Shown piece after piece: positions 12,819 to 23,915 of a DNA stretch of 64,000 nt (its first letter is position 1; each line of letters starts with the position of its first letter). A program made the position numbers and the translations under genes. The DNA lies in NCBI GenBank assembly GCA_024500155.1, contig CM044869.1, forward strand, positions 52,593,898 to 52,657,897. The letters are read 5' to 3'. Origin of the DNA: Chenopodium formosanum. Lineage: Eukaryota; Streptophyta; Magnoliopsida; Caryophyllales; Amaranthaceae. The notes below the pieces were generated by a model, which saw nothing but the letters and a program-made list of their open reading frames with translations, was not told the DNA's origin and did no database searches.

Positions 12819-15800
12819 ATGGAGGAGAATCTTCCTCCAGGGTTTCGGTTTCATCCAACGGACGAGGAGCTCATTACATTTTATTTGTCAAAGAAAGTTT
12901 CTGATTTTAGTTTTAATTCCAAGGCTATTGCTGATGTTGATCTTAACAAGTGCGAACCTTGGGATCTTCCAGGTATAACTTTATAGATTGGGTAATCATA
13001 CTGCCCTAATTTTGCATTGTAAATATTTAGTTTAGCCAATTTATGATTTTGTTACAAATTGCTTAATTAATCATATTTTCGAATGTAGGGTGTTGATTGT
13101 CACGTTAGTAGCTCAAATTCTTGTTTCTAATTTTTTAGTCAGTGATCTCAATGTGGGTTAAAGGTCATGTTAGTAAATTACTTAATTACATTATCAAAAG
13201 TTCAATATTACAACTTCCTCGAAAAAAAAAAAAGTTCTCAAAGCTTCAACTAATTCTAGACAAAAAGAATTCATATAAGTAGTAATACTTGAATTAAATT
13301 ACTAAATAACTTGAATATATACAGACAAAAATCACATAATAATAACATAGATAATAACAAAATCCCGATAATATTTCTCAAGTTTTTATTTGAATAAATG
13401 AACATCATGGTTGTCTTTTAGGAGCCATGACAAATAAAAAAAAAAATAAATAAATAAATAATATATATGGGCGTGAAAAAATAAATAAATAATATATATG
13501 GGCGTGAAAAAATAAATAAATAATATATATGGGCGTGAAAAGGAAAATTAACAACAACTTGTAGCATATCAACATCATTGAAAACAATAAAATGTACTCA
13601 TAGCTTAGCTTATATAATAGAGATCGATAAATTAATAACCTTAGAAACTTGTGATGATCGGAGAGTGTTGCAATCAAGGGTGATCGATCGACAGCCTGCG
13701 CATGTACCGAAGCAAAAGACATCAGCAAATGGAGGTTGTTGCACAATCCGCGGCGAATAGCCGGAGAAAGAGCGAGTTCAACGACGGTGGTTGGGACTTG
13801 ATGAGTAAGTTTTGCGGTAGATCGAAGAGAAAAGAGGAGTTGGGAATTAGAGTTACTAGTTTTGACTTTGTTTTATGGGTGATGAATGTGAGGCCTAGCA
13901 CGTGACATAACTCCATATATATGATTTTGACTTACTTTTGTCAATGTCTTAATCATCGATGTACATGTGATGACTACGTAAAATAAGCTATGAAACGAAA
14001 GATTATGAACAACTAATCAATGATTGCTTCAATTGATTCGTGATGCTGTCATAAATTCAATTCTCAAACATATATATACTCCCTCGATTTGTTCCTTACT
14101 GTTCGGAATTTTTTTTGTGAGAGAACAATGCAGTGGTCGTTGTAATAAACAAAAAAGGAACAGAAAGAATACCATTTTAAGAAATTCGTTTAATTCTTAA
14201 GGCTACATATATCATTACATATTTACAAAGTATCCTATAATAAAGTACTTAAATAGTATGATTCGAAAAATATATAGGTTTTGCTTGGATTAAATTGGGA
14301 TTTTTTTTCATTAATTTTATATACTAATAAAGAGTTGAATATACAACCTAAACCATAGGTCTAATGCAATTCAAGTTGTATTTACACACCTATAGATGTA
14401 TTAAAATTAGAGTTATTAAATTTATGTTATTCTTGTGTTGTTATCTCTATGTCAAAACGTTAGAATTCTGTGTCGGTTTAGCCCATGTTATCAAATTTAA
14501 CTACTCGTAGCAGTTTTTTTTTTTTTAGTACGTACATACAAATAAGTAGTGAAACTATAACACTCCATGAATAATTAATGTGCAGGAAAAGCATCAATGG
14601 GAGAAAAAGAATGGTATTTTTTCAGCCTAAGAGATCGAAAATACCCAACAGGTTTAAGGACAAATCGAGCAACGGAAGCAGGTTATTGGAAAACCACAGG
14701 GAAGGACAAAGAAATATATAGAGGAGGGGTGCTAATTGGGATGAAAAAGACTCTTGTATTTTACCGTGGAAGAGCACCTAAGGGAGAGAAAACTAATTGG
14801 GTTATGCATGAATATCGTCTCGACAATAAGCTTTCTTTCAAACCCTCCAAGGTACATACATACTTTCATCCCTTTTAAATTGTACACTCTCTGTCCGAAT
14901 CATTTACGTACTATTTTCGATCTACTCTCTATCTTGTATCATATTATTTTGGATGATTTTATGGTAGTCATCTTTAAAATGACTACTGCTATAAATTAAT
15001 TAATATCTTTCTTTTATGTTATTTTTCATTGTTAAAATTAATTATAAATTATTTATCTAAATTTTAAATTCATTTATTAATTTTGATATAATTTTTGAAT
15101 TATTTTATATTTTTCATACTTAATTTTCCAAATTTAGTTTTTATTATTGCTGAAATTAAAAATAATTCATAAATTAATTATGAAATTAGAAAAAGTGTAA
15201 ACATAATACAAAATAATTTATAAAATAAGAAAAAATATTTATAATTAAGTTTAACATAAAAAATAAATAAAATATCAATAAATAAAAAATTAGTATAATG
15301 ATAGTCATTTTAAGATACCATAAAATTTTCATGTAGCTAGTCTATTATATGTGTATGATTCATTATTCATATGACCCTTAGATAATGATCAAATTATAGC
15401 TAGAGGTGATACCTTATAATAATTGATATTTGGAAACACTACTAAAATTCGGCCAAATTGCGACCACTTATTTACGACCGCCATAAAAACAGTCGCAAAA
15501 ATTGCAATTTGCGACCGTTTTTCAAGCGGTCGCAATTTTGCGACCGTTTTTTAAACTGTCGCAAAATTGCGACCGTTTTTGGCCAAAAAACGGTCGCAAG
15601 AGTGGTTGAACAATTTTTTTAAAAAAAAAATACATGTGTAAACTAATTATAAAAGAAAATTAATCTATTACGACCGTCAAAACGGTCGCAATTTGTGAAA
15701 TTTGCGACCGTTTTATACTAAAACGGTCGCAAATATCCAAAATTGCGACCGTTTTATAAACTGTCGTAAATATCAAAAATTGCGACCATGCTTTAAACGG

Positions 15801-18400
15801 TCGCAAATTTCCCAAATTGCGACCGTTTTGACGGTCGTAAATACGGTTATATTTTTTTTAAGAAAAATAGGGTATTTAAAGGTGCCCACTTCACCCTAAC
15901 CTAACCTAACATTCATTCAGCCGCTTCTTTCCTTGCACTCTCTCTCTCCCCTTTCTCTCTCCTCTTTCCCCTCCATCTCCTTCTCTTTCCTTTCTCCTTC
16001 TTCTTTTTCCTTTCCTTTTCTTCTCACGTCTCTTGTTTGTTCTCATCAATGGTGTTAATTTGCATCAGAATTCTTTCTCCCCCATTTTTGTTCTCTTTTT
16101 CTTCTGAATTTCGTCAACTTGGGTGTTTAATTTCGTCTACAAACCAATAACTATGGTGTTTTTGGTCAAATTCGACCATAAAAATTCCAGATTTGGAGTT
16201 TTCATGGTCGAATTTGACCTTATAAACACAAAGAGGATGAATTATTTAATAAGGTATGTTGATTTTTCTGAAAATTTTGTTTGGTTTTGTTATTATTTCA
16301 TTTTTTTTGTTTGACTGTATTTATATTCATACGGATTTTGTTTGATTTTTTATTTTTCCCGATTTTTTTGTCTGATTTTTGTTGATGTTCATTCGAATAA
16401 TCGAATTCATGTTTGATTTTTGTTATTTGTGGTTTAGATTTTTGTTGATTTTTTTTCGATTTTTTGGTTCGGTTTTTGGTTTGTTTTTTTCGATTTTTTG
16501 ATTTGCTTTTTGTTAATGTTAATACGAATTTTTGTTATTGTAGTGACAGTGTTGTTGATTTAGTTTTGAGGGTTTTTTTTTATATATAAATTCATATGTT
16601 TGGTACTTTGGTGGTATGTTTGGGATGTGGGTTTAATTTTGGTGGATTTAGTTTTTGTGGGTTAGTTTCTTTCGGAGATGCTGACCCGGAGCGAAGCAGA
16701 GATGACAAGGTAGTTATGGTTAACGGTGGTGGTGTGTAGAGGTTGTTTAGGGATGGCAGTGGTGGTTTGAAGCGTAAAAGTATGCAGGCCAGTGGAATGT
16801 AGCTGCTGGTTGCGTTTGATTCTGTTTTTTTTTTTAAACAATTAGCGACCGCTGAAAGCCGTCGCAAACGTACGGTCGCTAATTTGCGACCGCTTATGAC
16901 GGTCGCTATTTTCCAGAATTACGACCACTTTATAAGCCGGTCGCAATTATTAACATTTGCGACCGCTTTTTGAACGGTCGTTGAAAATTATAAAAGCGGT
17001 CGCAATAAATTTGCGACCGTCAAACGGTCGTAATTATGTTTTTTTGCGACCATTGGAATAACGACCGCCACGTTACGACCGTTGACGGTCGCAATTACTT
17101 TTAGCGACTGTTTTTGCTATTTTTACGACCGTTAGAGACGGTCGCAATTTAGCTTAATTTTAGTAGTGAAATTTTGTGAAAAACTACCTACTATAGTCCA
17201 GAATTTGCGAGAAACTACCTATTAAAAGAAATGTTGTAATTAACTACCTAATTTTGAAAAATGTTGTAATTTACTACCTTAGGCCGGAATATGAAGTGAT
17301 ACCAAATTTCTCCGGTGTTGACTTGGTCATGTGACCATCACGTGACACTTAATGACCCCTTTCTTTCCCAAATCAACGTGTCCAATTCAACGTTGGACAA
17401 TTTTGGTCAAACTTCATATTCCGGCCTAAGGTAGTAAATTACAACATTTTTCAAAAATTAGGTAATCAATTACAACATTTTTTTTAATAGGTAGTTTCTC
17501 GCAAATTCTGGACTATAATAGGTAGTTTTTCACAAAATTTCCTTGATATTTTAAAAAAATATGATATTATTGTGACATAATTTTACTTATATGATGTAAT
17601 AAATTTGTTTTAATATTACAATTCAATAATCAATTTTCAGTTACATGACACATTCATATCATAAGTTTATTTGTAATACTCATTTTCATGACACATTCAT
17701 ATCATAGTCCACATTATTATTTATTGCAATTTCTAAAGTTGAGATTATTTACTACCTGGAATTATTTTTCTCCAATTTTCCTATTTTTCTAATACGACCA
17801 ACTGTTACGTGTCTCCAGGATGAATGGGTGGTATGTAGGGTTTTTCAGAAGAGTGTAGCGATAAAAAAACCACAACCCACATCACCTTCTATGGTCTCAC
17901 CAGACTCACCAGATAACACCAACACAACTACAAATGAATTTGGAGACATTGAACTACCAAATCTAAACACCCTATCAACTTCACCAAATAATCCTACATT
18001 TTCATACCCTTCACTACAAAATTACCCTAATTGCACCCCTAATCATCTCAATTTAAACCCGAACACGAATTTAAACTTAAATTGGGCACGAGAAATGGCC
18101 ACAACTCTCCCTTCACTATCATCATGGCCTTCTACCTTGCTTACTCCTAACCTAAATAGTACTGTAAATTCCTTGTTGCTTAAGGCTCTACAATTTCGAA
18201 ACACAAGTAGTAGTGCTACTGACTACTCGTCGTTCCTAGGCAACCAGCAAGGGTTGCCTCTAGGAACGACTAGTGAACTATGCTCGACTTTCCATCCTTC
18301 GTCGTCTGCTGAGACGGTGTTCCAGTCTTTACAACAACAGCAACAAAATCAGCAGCAACTCCAACAGGAGCAACCATTCAACTTGGACTCCATGTGGTGA
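12819..18400 (+). CDS. NAC domain transcription factor, NAM/CUC-type
   Basis: Three exons, 12819-12972, 14586-14851 and 17819-18400, join in phase to encode 333 residues. The NAC DNA-binding domain fills about residues 5-151 with its subdomains in order: LPPGFRFHPTDEELI, VDLNKCEPWDLP, EWYFFSLRDRKYPTGLRTNR with GYWKTTGKDKEI, then GMKKTLVFYRGRAPKGEKT with WVMHEYRL, and DEWVVCRVFQKS. Introns fall at the two positions usual for NAM/CUC genes. The C-terminal half (residues 152-333) is low in order: Thr, Asn and Ser-rich, with LPSLSSWPS and NSLLLKALQ motifs and a glutamine-rich tail ending LDSMW, as expected of an activation region. The domain places it near the CUC/NAC058/NAC100 groups; the exact subgroup is inference. 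I see no site resembling the miR164 target of CUC genes. Intron 2 (2967 bases) is mostly transposon. Confidence 0.95.
13449..13541. repeat. 31-bp tandem repeat, three copies, in NAC intron 1
   Basis: Three consecutive near-identical units each contain AATAATATATATGGGCGTG followed by an A-rich stretch. It explains the repetitive reading frames on the opposite strand. Low-complexity minisatellite, likely polymorphic. Confidence 0.85.
14079..14169. mobile_element. Stowaway-like MITE remnant in NAC intron 1
   Basis: A 91-base stretch with imperfect inverted ends, CTCCCTCGATTTGTTCC on the left and GGAACAGAAAGAA on the right, between TA dinucleotides, as Stowaway elements have. The terminal match is only partial. 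Confidence 0.5.
15432..17542. mobile_element. Mutator-like MITE in NAC intron 2, split by a CACTA element
   Basis: After removing the CACTA insertion (15437-17168 plus one AAA copy) a 376-bp palindromic element remains. Its left end GGAAATTTTGTGAAAAACTA is the exact complement of its right end, and the complementary arms run over 100 bases to the pair AGGCCGGAATATGAAG / CTTCATATTCCGGCCT, with a non-palindromic centre at about 17298-17410. A perfect 9-bp target duplication, TTGATATTT, flanks it at 15423-15431 and 17543-17551. Long terminal inverted repeats with 9-bp duplications are typical of Mutator-like elements. There is no coding capacity. Confidence 0.85.
15437..17168. mobile_element. 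Non-autonomous CACTA (En/Spm-like) element
   Basis: The element starts CACTACTAAAATT and ends AATTTTAGTAGTG, a perfect 13-bp terminal inverted repeat beginning with CACTA, with a 3-bp AAA target duplication at 15434-15436 and 17169-17171. Both subterminal zones (about 15450-15845 and 16840-17150) are packed with the word GCGACCG in both orientations, the expected transposase-binding arrays. The middle (about 15890-16800) is free of these and begins with a CT-rich stretch like a plant 5' leader. No transposase domain is seen, so the copy depends on a relative elsewhere. It sits inside the end of the Mutator-like MITE. Confidence 0.92.
18229..18270 (+). other. Inverted repeat within NAC coding sequence
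   Basis: In exon 3, GTCGTTCCTAGGCAACC (18229-18245) and GGGTTGCCTCTAGGAACGAC (18251-18270) are complementary except for a two-base bulge, around the loop AGCAA. The stem is about 17 bp, far longer than expected by chance in a reading frame, and encodes part of the segment SSFLGNQQGLPLGTTS. Confidence 0.8.
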
Positions 18401-18956
18401 TGCATGCAATCATGTACGTACAATATAATACATGAACATATATTTATATATATGAAACTGAAGTGCTAACAATTTATGTGACTAGTTCGATCTCCTATTT
18501 GTTGATAATTGAGTTGAATGGAAGAGAAATAATCATCTAAATTCAGATGATGAAGATGTAACTTGTTAAAGTGTAATTATTGTGGGCAAAGCCCAATTAT
18601 CGATCGAGATTATTATTATTATTGTAATTGTTTATTATTATAGGGTATTGTTGTTCATAACCCTTAGATTTCTATATAAGTAATTATAAAGTACTAAGTA
18701 TATGTTTCCGTTTTTCAAAGTGGGATTAAGTTAAAATTTACAACAAAATCACGTGTTAGTTGATACGGAGTATATATATAAATCAATGTTTCCTAAAAAA
18801 AAAAGTTTAGTTATTCAAATTTCAATTATTTTCCTCCCTGCAAATCTCCTCCACCAACAAACATCACATGCATATGCATGGAAAAGGAATTTTTGTTCTA
18901 GGGTTTTAAGTGATGCAAAAGTAAAGAGATTGTTGTAAAAAAAAAAGGATTATGTG
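18401..18956. other. NAC 3' flank
   Basis: AT-rich 3' region with ATT trinucleotide runs near 18610-18645 and no coding frame. It presumably holds the untranslated end of the NAC transcript. No specific poly(A) signal stands out. Confidence 0.5.
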
Positions 18957-18961
18957 ACAAC

Positions 18962-19485
18962 TGTTGGGCCCGTTCCTCCAAGTAGCCCAAGGATCGTAGA
19001 GCACAGCCAAGCACCCAAAGATATACAAAGAATCAAACAAACGGCTTAATTGATACAAATACAGCAAGAAGATCAAAGAATCAATCAAGAGATTATATGC
19101 CAAAAATACACCAGCAGAGCAAGGAAAACCGAATAAAACTAAGAAGATCTTGTCCTTTTGAATATATTCTGACATCTATGTAACCCTAGTAGTTCCTAGG
19201 TATAAATAGCGAAATTAGACATTGTAATACCCTCATACGCTCACTAATACATTAATACAAACAATATACTTCATTAATTCTCTCGGAATTGTGTCCTTTC
19301 TGATCAAGGAGCCTGTCCTTACTCAATACTGTATCTTTAAACTCTCTCTTTTATCTTAATATCGTTTGTTTATTGCTTTATTATTGTTCTTGGTTGTTGT
19401 GTTTGATATTGAAGGTTTTGATTGTTATTACCCCTCAATCCCTAAGCAAATTCCTAGATCATCCCATCTAAGATTTGCCAAAACA
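18962..19485 (+). mobile_element. Solo LTR of an LTR retrotransposon
   Basis: A 524-base segment starts TGTTGGGCCC and ends GCCAAAACA, with a perfect 5-bp duplication ACAAC at 18957-18961 and 19486-19490. A promoter-like TATAAATAG occurs at 19201, followed by a leader-like region, as in LTRs. No internal retrotransposon sequence is on either side, so it is a solo LTR left by recombination between the two ends of a former full element. The superfamily cannot be told from the LTR alone. Confidence 0.8.
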
Positions 19486-19663
19486 ACAACGTAACAACTT
19501 GATACTGATCTACTTATTAGTATGGGAGTTTGATAGCAGATTTGTGATCAATTACTTTTGTTTTATATAGCTCAAAATCATGAAGATCATTCTTAATAAA
19601 TTATATTTTCTTTATTTCTACTTCCTGTAGTCTTTATTATTGTAAATACTAATAATAAACTAA

Positions 19664-19895
19664 GGGCCTATTCACTTCAGCTTAATTTCAGTTCAGTTCA
19701 ATTCAGTGCAGCTCCAATCAGTTAAGTTCAGTTCAGTTCAGTTCAGTTCAATTCAGCTCCATTTAGTTCAGTTCAGTTCAATTCAGTTTAGCTCAGCTCC
19801 TAATTTCTTTTTCTCATAAAATAATCATTTCAGCTCTATTCAATTCAGCTCCAATCAGTTCAGTTCAGTTCAGTTCAGTAAAAGTGAACAGGCCC
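19664..19895. mobile_element. Tourist-like MITE, family 1, copy A
   Basis: The element starts GGGCCTATTCACTTCAGCTT and ends AAAGTGAACAGGCCC between TAA target duplications. The interior is built from reiterated CAGTT/CAATT words plus a central TCATAAAATAATCATTTCAG. Short GGGCC termini and a 3-bp TAA/TTA duplication suggest PIF/Harbinger (Tourist) type. Confidence 0.85.
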
Positions 19896-20234
19896 TAATA
19901 ATATATATAGGAAAAACATTATTATTACATATTGTTTATTGGTCTTAAAATTATTATATACATTGATCAACATCTTAAAACTTCCGGAGTATTATTCTAA
20001 GTTATATGTATACTCACTTCGTACCCATTTTCGTGTACATATGATGTGACTTAGCTTGGTGACTGCTTATTGAAGCAAAACTCATACACGGTTTTACCAA
20101 ACACAATTTGTCAAATTGAGCTTGTACAAACACAATATAATTTCACGATCACCCTCATGATGAACAAAAAATGTATATATCTATATATGTTCACGAACAA
20201 GCTTAATTATCTCACTCAAAATAAACCAGATTTA

Positions 20235-20411
20235 GGGCCTGTTCACTTCAGCTTAATTTCAGTTCAGTTCAGTTCAGCTCAGCTCAGCTCAGCTCAGCTC
20301 CTAATTTCCTTCTCTCATAAAATATTCATTTCACTTCAGTTCAGTTCAATTGAGCTCCAATCAGTTCAGTTCAGTTCAATTCAGCTCAGTTCAGTAAATG
20401 TGAATAGGCCC
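20235..20411. mobile_element. Tourist-like MITE, family 1, copy B
   Basis: Starts GGGCCTGTTCACTTCAGCTT, ends GTGAATAGGCCC, with TTA duplications at 20232-20234 and 20412-20414. Same interior as copy A, 177 bp. Confidence 0.85.
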
Positions 20412-20414
20412 TTA

Positions 20415-23248
20415 ATATTATGGAGAGATTAGTGAGCTAGATTAAGAGCTTGGACTTGAACTATTAGATGAATTTGAACATAATAGCTAGGGTACTACTT
20501 AGCTTGGCTAAGCTCATAATTAATTAATAAGCCGCAACCCTAAAATCCTATATATGTAGTGTCTATAATAATAAGATTATATATGCACCCATATTAAAGA
20601 GGTTATTAGTTATTAGCTTTTTTTTTTTCTTGACTATAGTAATTAGCTTATTATTATATGGCATTCAAAATTGATAATACATACATTCACAATAATGATC
20701 ATTTAAATTGACAATAATGCAAATAATGCATTGCTATTGTAAGTGACGAATAATATGAACGAACTACTTTAGTTAATTAGTGGTCGAAAAATATGAATGG
20801 AAGAAATACGTGTTGTAGCTGTTTATACCAACCAAGTATTACCGCGGATTGTGGGATTAATGTTCATAGATATGATATGATGAAATCTTTTTGTGCCTTG
20901 CGCCACCATTTATTGGTCATGCAATCAGGTCAATTTGATTTTATACCAGCTTTTTTTGACTAATTAGTTTGGATATTAATCCACTTTAGTTTGTTCATCA
21001 TTTGGCTTGACATATCCACTAAAAAAAAAAGCAATTGGCTTGACATTTTAATTAAGATTAATTAGTCGGTTTTAGACAAAACAATTATATTCTAGTCAAT
21101 TATAAAATCCAACATTACAATATTTGAAGTCTTTATTCTCGTGTGATAGTTAAAAGGCATATAAACTATCACACAAGAATAAAGCCTTCAAAAAATCCAA
21201 CCTTTTCCCGTCTTAGTTAGGTTCAAGCATTGATACTCCGTGATTAAAATAGTCTATATAAAGTATTTGAATTTCAATTTCTAAGTGAAAAAAAGAAAGA
21301 GATCACTAGATCGATCGGAGAGTATTCGTATCATGTGTCGCTCATTTTCTAACTTGTATAATTAAGGCACCAAATGACAATGTTATTCAATTCGTAGATA
21401 TTTGGATATTTGAATTTGTAGATAGATTAGGGCACAGTCTTGCAAGAAGACGTTCCTGATCTAAGCTAGTCCATGTGTCTTACTTTAAAAAAAATATATA
21501 ATAATACGTAGTAATAAATAATAACTTTCAAATATCAATACAAATTGGGTATGGATCGGATTTATTTGGATAAGTTCTCCAACTTAGTTTTGTTGAATTG
21601 AAATTATTTTTATTTTTAATGAATTGAGCTTAATCTTACTAGACAATTACAGTACTGATTTTTATTGAACTAATTTATTTATTTTTTTAAATGAAGAGTA
21701 CAATTAATGATTGTACCAATTTTTTAAATGTTTTAATTGTTTCTTATCACCCAACATTTAATAACTCTGAGTTCTGAGCACCCATAAATTTACAATTAAC
21801 TCCAATCCCAAATGATTGTCCTCTTTTCTAAATTGCTTTGTCATGTTTAATTATTCTCTTCATTTATTAAATGTATACTTAATTATTCCATCCTTCAACA
21901 CTATAAAAACATACTTTTGTTCGAGTCCCTAACATTAACTACACATTTTATTAGTCGTGAAAAGCCAATCATTTCATGGTTGTGACATTGTTGTTAATAG
22001 TGGCTTCTGCATATTTAATAAACTTGCAAAATTAAAGACAGTCTTATATAACTGGAATACATAATGACACTTCAGATATTTAATTAACTGGATATCAAAC
22101 TTCTAGTAAGTTGAATTACGTAGCATTTTAGTTAAAAAATTTCAAATCATTTTGTAAAATTGAACGTGGGTTGAGAGTATATCGATCGATTATAATAAGT
22201 AGACATTAAAATGGAGGGAGAAATGCTATATTTAAAAAGCAAAGCATTAATATTGGCTGACAAAAATAAAAAAGCATTAAATAATGCACATAAATTTTTA
22301 AGCTACTTTGTCTAGTATACATTTTGAATTATAAAAATTCCCTACATGTAAAAACAAAGGTTATTCATAGTTTATTTTTAATAAATAAAAATGGTTGAAT
22401 TGATGAACAAATGGTCCCATATATCAATTCTTATAACAACCAAATATCCCTACGTACATGTCAATGAATTTATGCCCCTACTCTTTCAATTTGTATATAA
22501 TTTAACACCAAACATGTAAGTGCTAGCTTAAATAATGTTTTATTATTAGTGAAAAGAGGAATTTTCTTAATATCCTTTACAAAGTTAATGGAACGAGCTA
22601 TAATCATTTTGACCAAATAATTAACACCATATTATAATATGAATTAATAAATTAAAGAACTCAAAACATGTATAAACATGAATAAAACTTGCAGTTTTTA
22701 TGGATTGTGCCAAAGTGACAAACATAGAGATGCCTACTTTACTAATCGTTTTTAATTAGCCAGTGTGGCTTAGAGCAACCATGTTAATTTACCACTAATA
22801 AAGGACCCACTAAAGGGTATTTTCATGAAGTGGGAACTCTAAAAGAACACACAAGGTGTGGAAAGAGACCAAAAGTTGTTTCAAATTGGCTTTTTTTACT
22901 TTATTTTATTTTAAACCATGCATTTAATTGTTTTATGTTACATTTTTTCTATTTCCTTTACTTCTTTATATCTTGCCTAAAAAAAAATTTTAAAAAAATT
23001 GGACATAAAACAACTGAGCCGACAAATAGGTTGTTTGGATCAAGTTCGATTATAATTGATTTTTAATTTTGGCTGAATTTAGGTGATGACCGTTAATTAA
23101 GTGAAATTGGGTTGATCAGTTGAGCATTTAGGTGAAGAATTTTCCTTCCTCTATTAAATTTGCACCTTTATCCAACATGCATGCAGTATAATTATATAGG
23201 TCAACGTTTAAGAACATATAGGGAAGATAAGGAGATCCCAAATCCCCC
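20415..23248. other. Intergenic region, no gene seen
   Basis: Very AT-rich with stops in all frames. Apart from a hairpin at 21126-21188 there is only simple-sequence DNA and no recognisable repeat family. Confidence 0.6.
21126..21188. repeat. Compact near-perfect hairpin
   Basis: Arms CTTTATTCTCGTGTGATAGT (from 21131) and ACTATCACACAAGAATAAAG (to 21184) are complementary with one mismatch. Pairing extends outward by GAAG/CTTC after a further mismatch, and the loop is 12 bases. It may be a tiny MITE or a short-stem RNA. Confidence 0.7.
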
Positions 23249-23251
23249 TAA

Positions 23252-23360
23252 GGGTCTGTTCTCTTCAGCTTAATTTCAATTCAATTCAGTTCAGTTTAAC
23301 TCTAATCAGTTCAATTTAGTTCCTAATTTCCTTCTCTCATAAACAATTTATTTCAGTATT
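23252..23360. mobile_element. Tourist-like MITE, family 1, copy C (3' end decayed)
   Basis: Begins GGGTCTGTTCTCTTCAGCTT after TAA and continues with the family's CAATT/CAGTT words and TCTCATAAACAATTTATTTC, but the right terminus cannot be found. A further element of related type may start at 23373 (GGGTATGTTTTGTTCACC). Confidence 0.6.
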
Positions 23361-23588
23361 TAATGTCAACTTAGGGTATGTTTTGTTCACCTTATTTTCA
23401 CTTACTCCATATGTAAGTTCAGTTAATTAAGTTTCTATAAGATAGAAATAGGTAAAATAAATTCTGATAAGAATTATCTAAGTTTAAATTACAACTAAAA
23501 TAAGTTCGATTTAGTAAAAATCAAATGAATAGAATATACTTTTATACTGAATAATTTAGAATGGATTGACCGATATAGGAAGTACTAA

Positions 23589-23895
23589 GGGTCTGTTCAG
23601 ATTTACTGAATTGAATTAAACTGAATTGTTTATAAGAGAAGGAAATTAGGAACTGAACTGAATTAAGGTACTGTTCACATTTACTGATTAGAGCTGAACT
23701 GAACTAAACTGATTAGAGCTGAACTGAACTGAATAAAGCTGAAATGAATATTTTATGAGAGAAGGAAATTAGGAGTTGAACTGAACTGAACTGAAATGAC
23801 TGGAGCTGAACTGAACTGAAATTAAGTTGAATTGAACATGCCTTAAATTGAACTGAACTCAACTGAACTAAAATTAAGCTGAAGAGAATAGGTCC
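23589..23895. mobile_element. Tourist-like MITE, family 1, copy D (outer, interrupted)
   Basis: Starts GGGTCTGTTCAGATTTACTG after TAA (23586-23588) and ends GAAGAGAATAGGTCC before TAA. The interior is interrupted by a second copy at 23667-23842; removing that insert restores a continuous family-1 sequence. Confidence 0.75.
23667..23842. mobile_element. Tourist-like MITE, family 1, copy nested in copy D
   Basis: Starts GGTACTGTTCACATTTACTG and ends TTGAACATGCC, with TTAA on both sides (23663-23666 and 23843-23846), consistent with a TTA/TAA target duplication. It inserted into a related element in the same orientation. Confidence 0.75.
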
Positions 23896-23915
23896 TAACT
23901 TCGTATAAAATACTA

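Noticed and set aside
13405..13746. A minus-strand frame with repeated YLFIFSRPYI-like units in NAC intron 1
   Set aside because: It is produced by the 31-bp tandem repeat and AT-rich flanks, and has no independent evidence of being a gene.
15890..15912. CCTAA triplication that looks telomere-like
   Set aside because: The unit is CCTAA, not the plant telomere CCCTAAA, and there are only about three copies inside the CACTA element.
20070..20432. A 120-residue frame with repeated SVQFSS-like units (similar frame at 23713-24039)
   Set aside because: They translate the CAGTT-rich interior of Tourist-like MITEs, not a protein gene.
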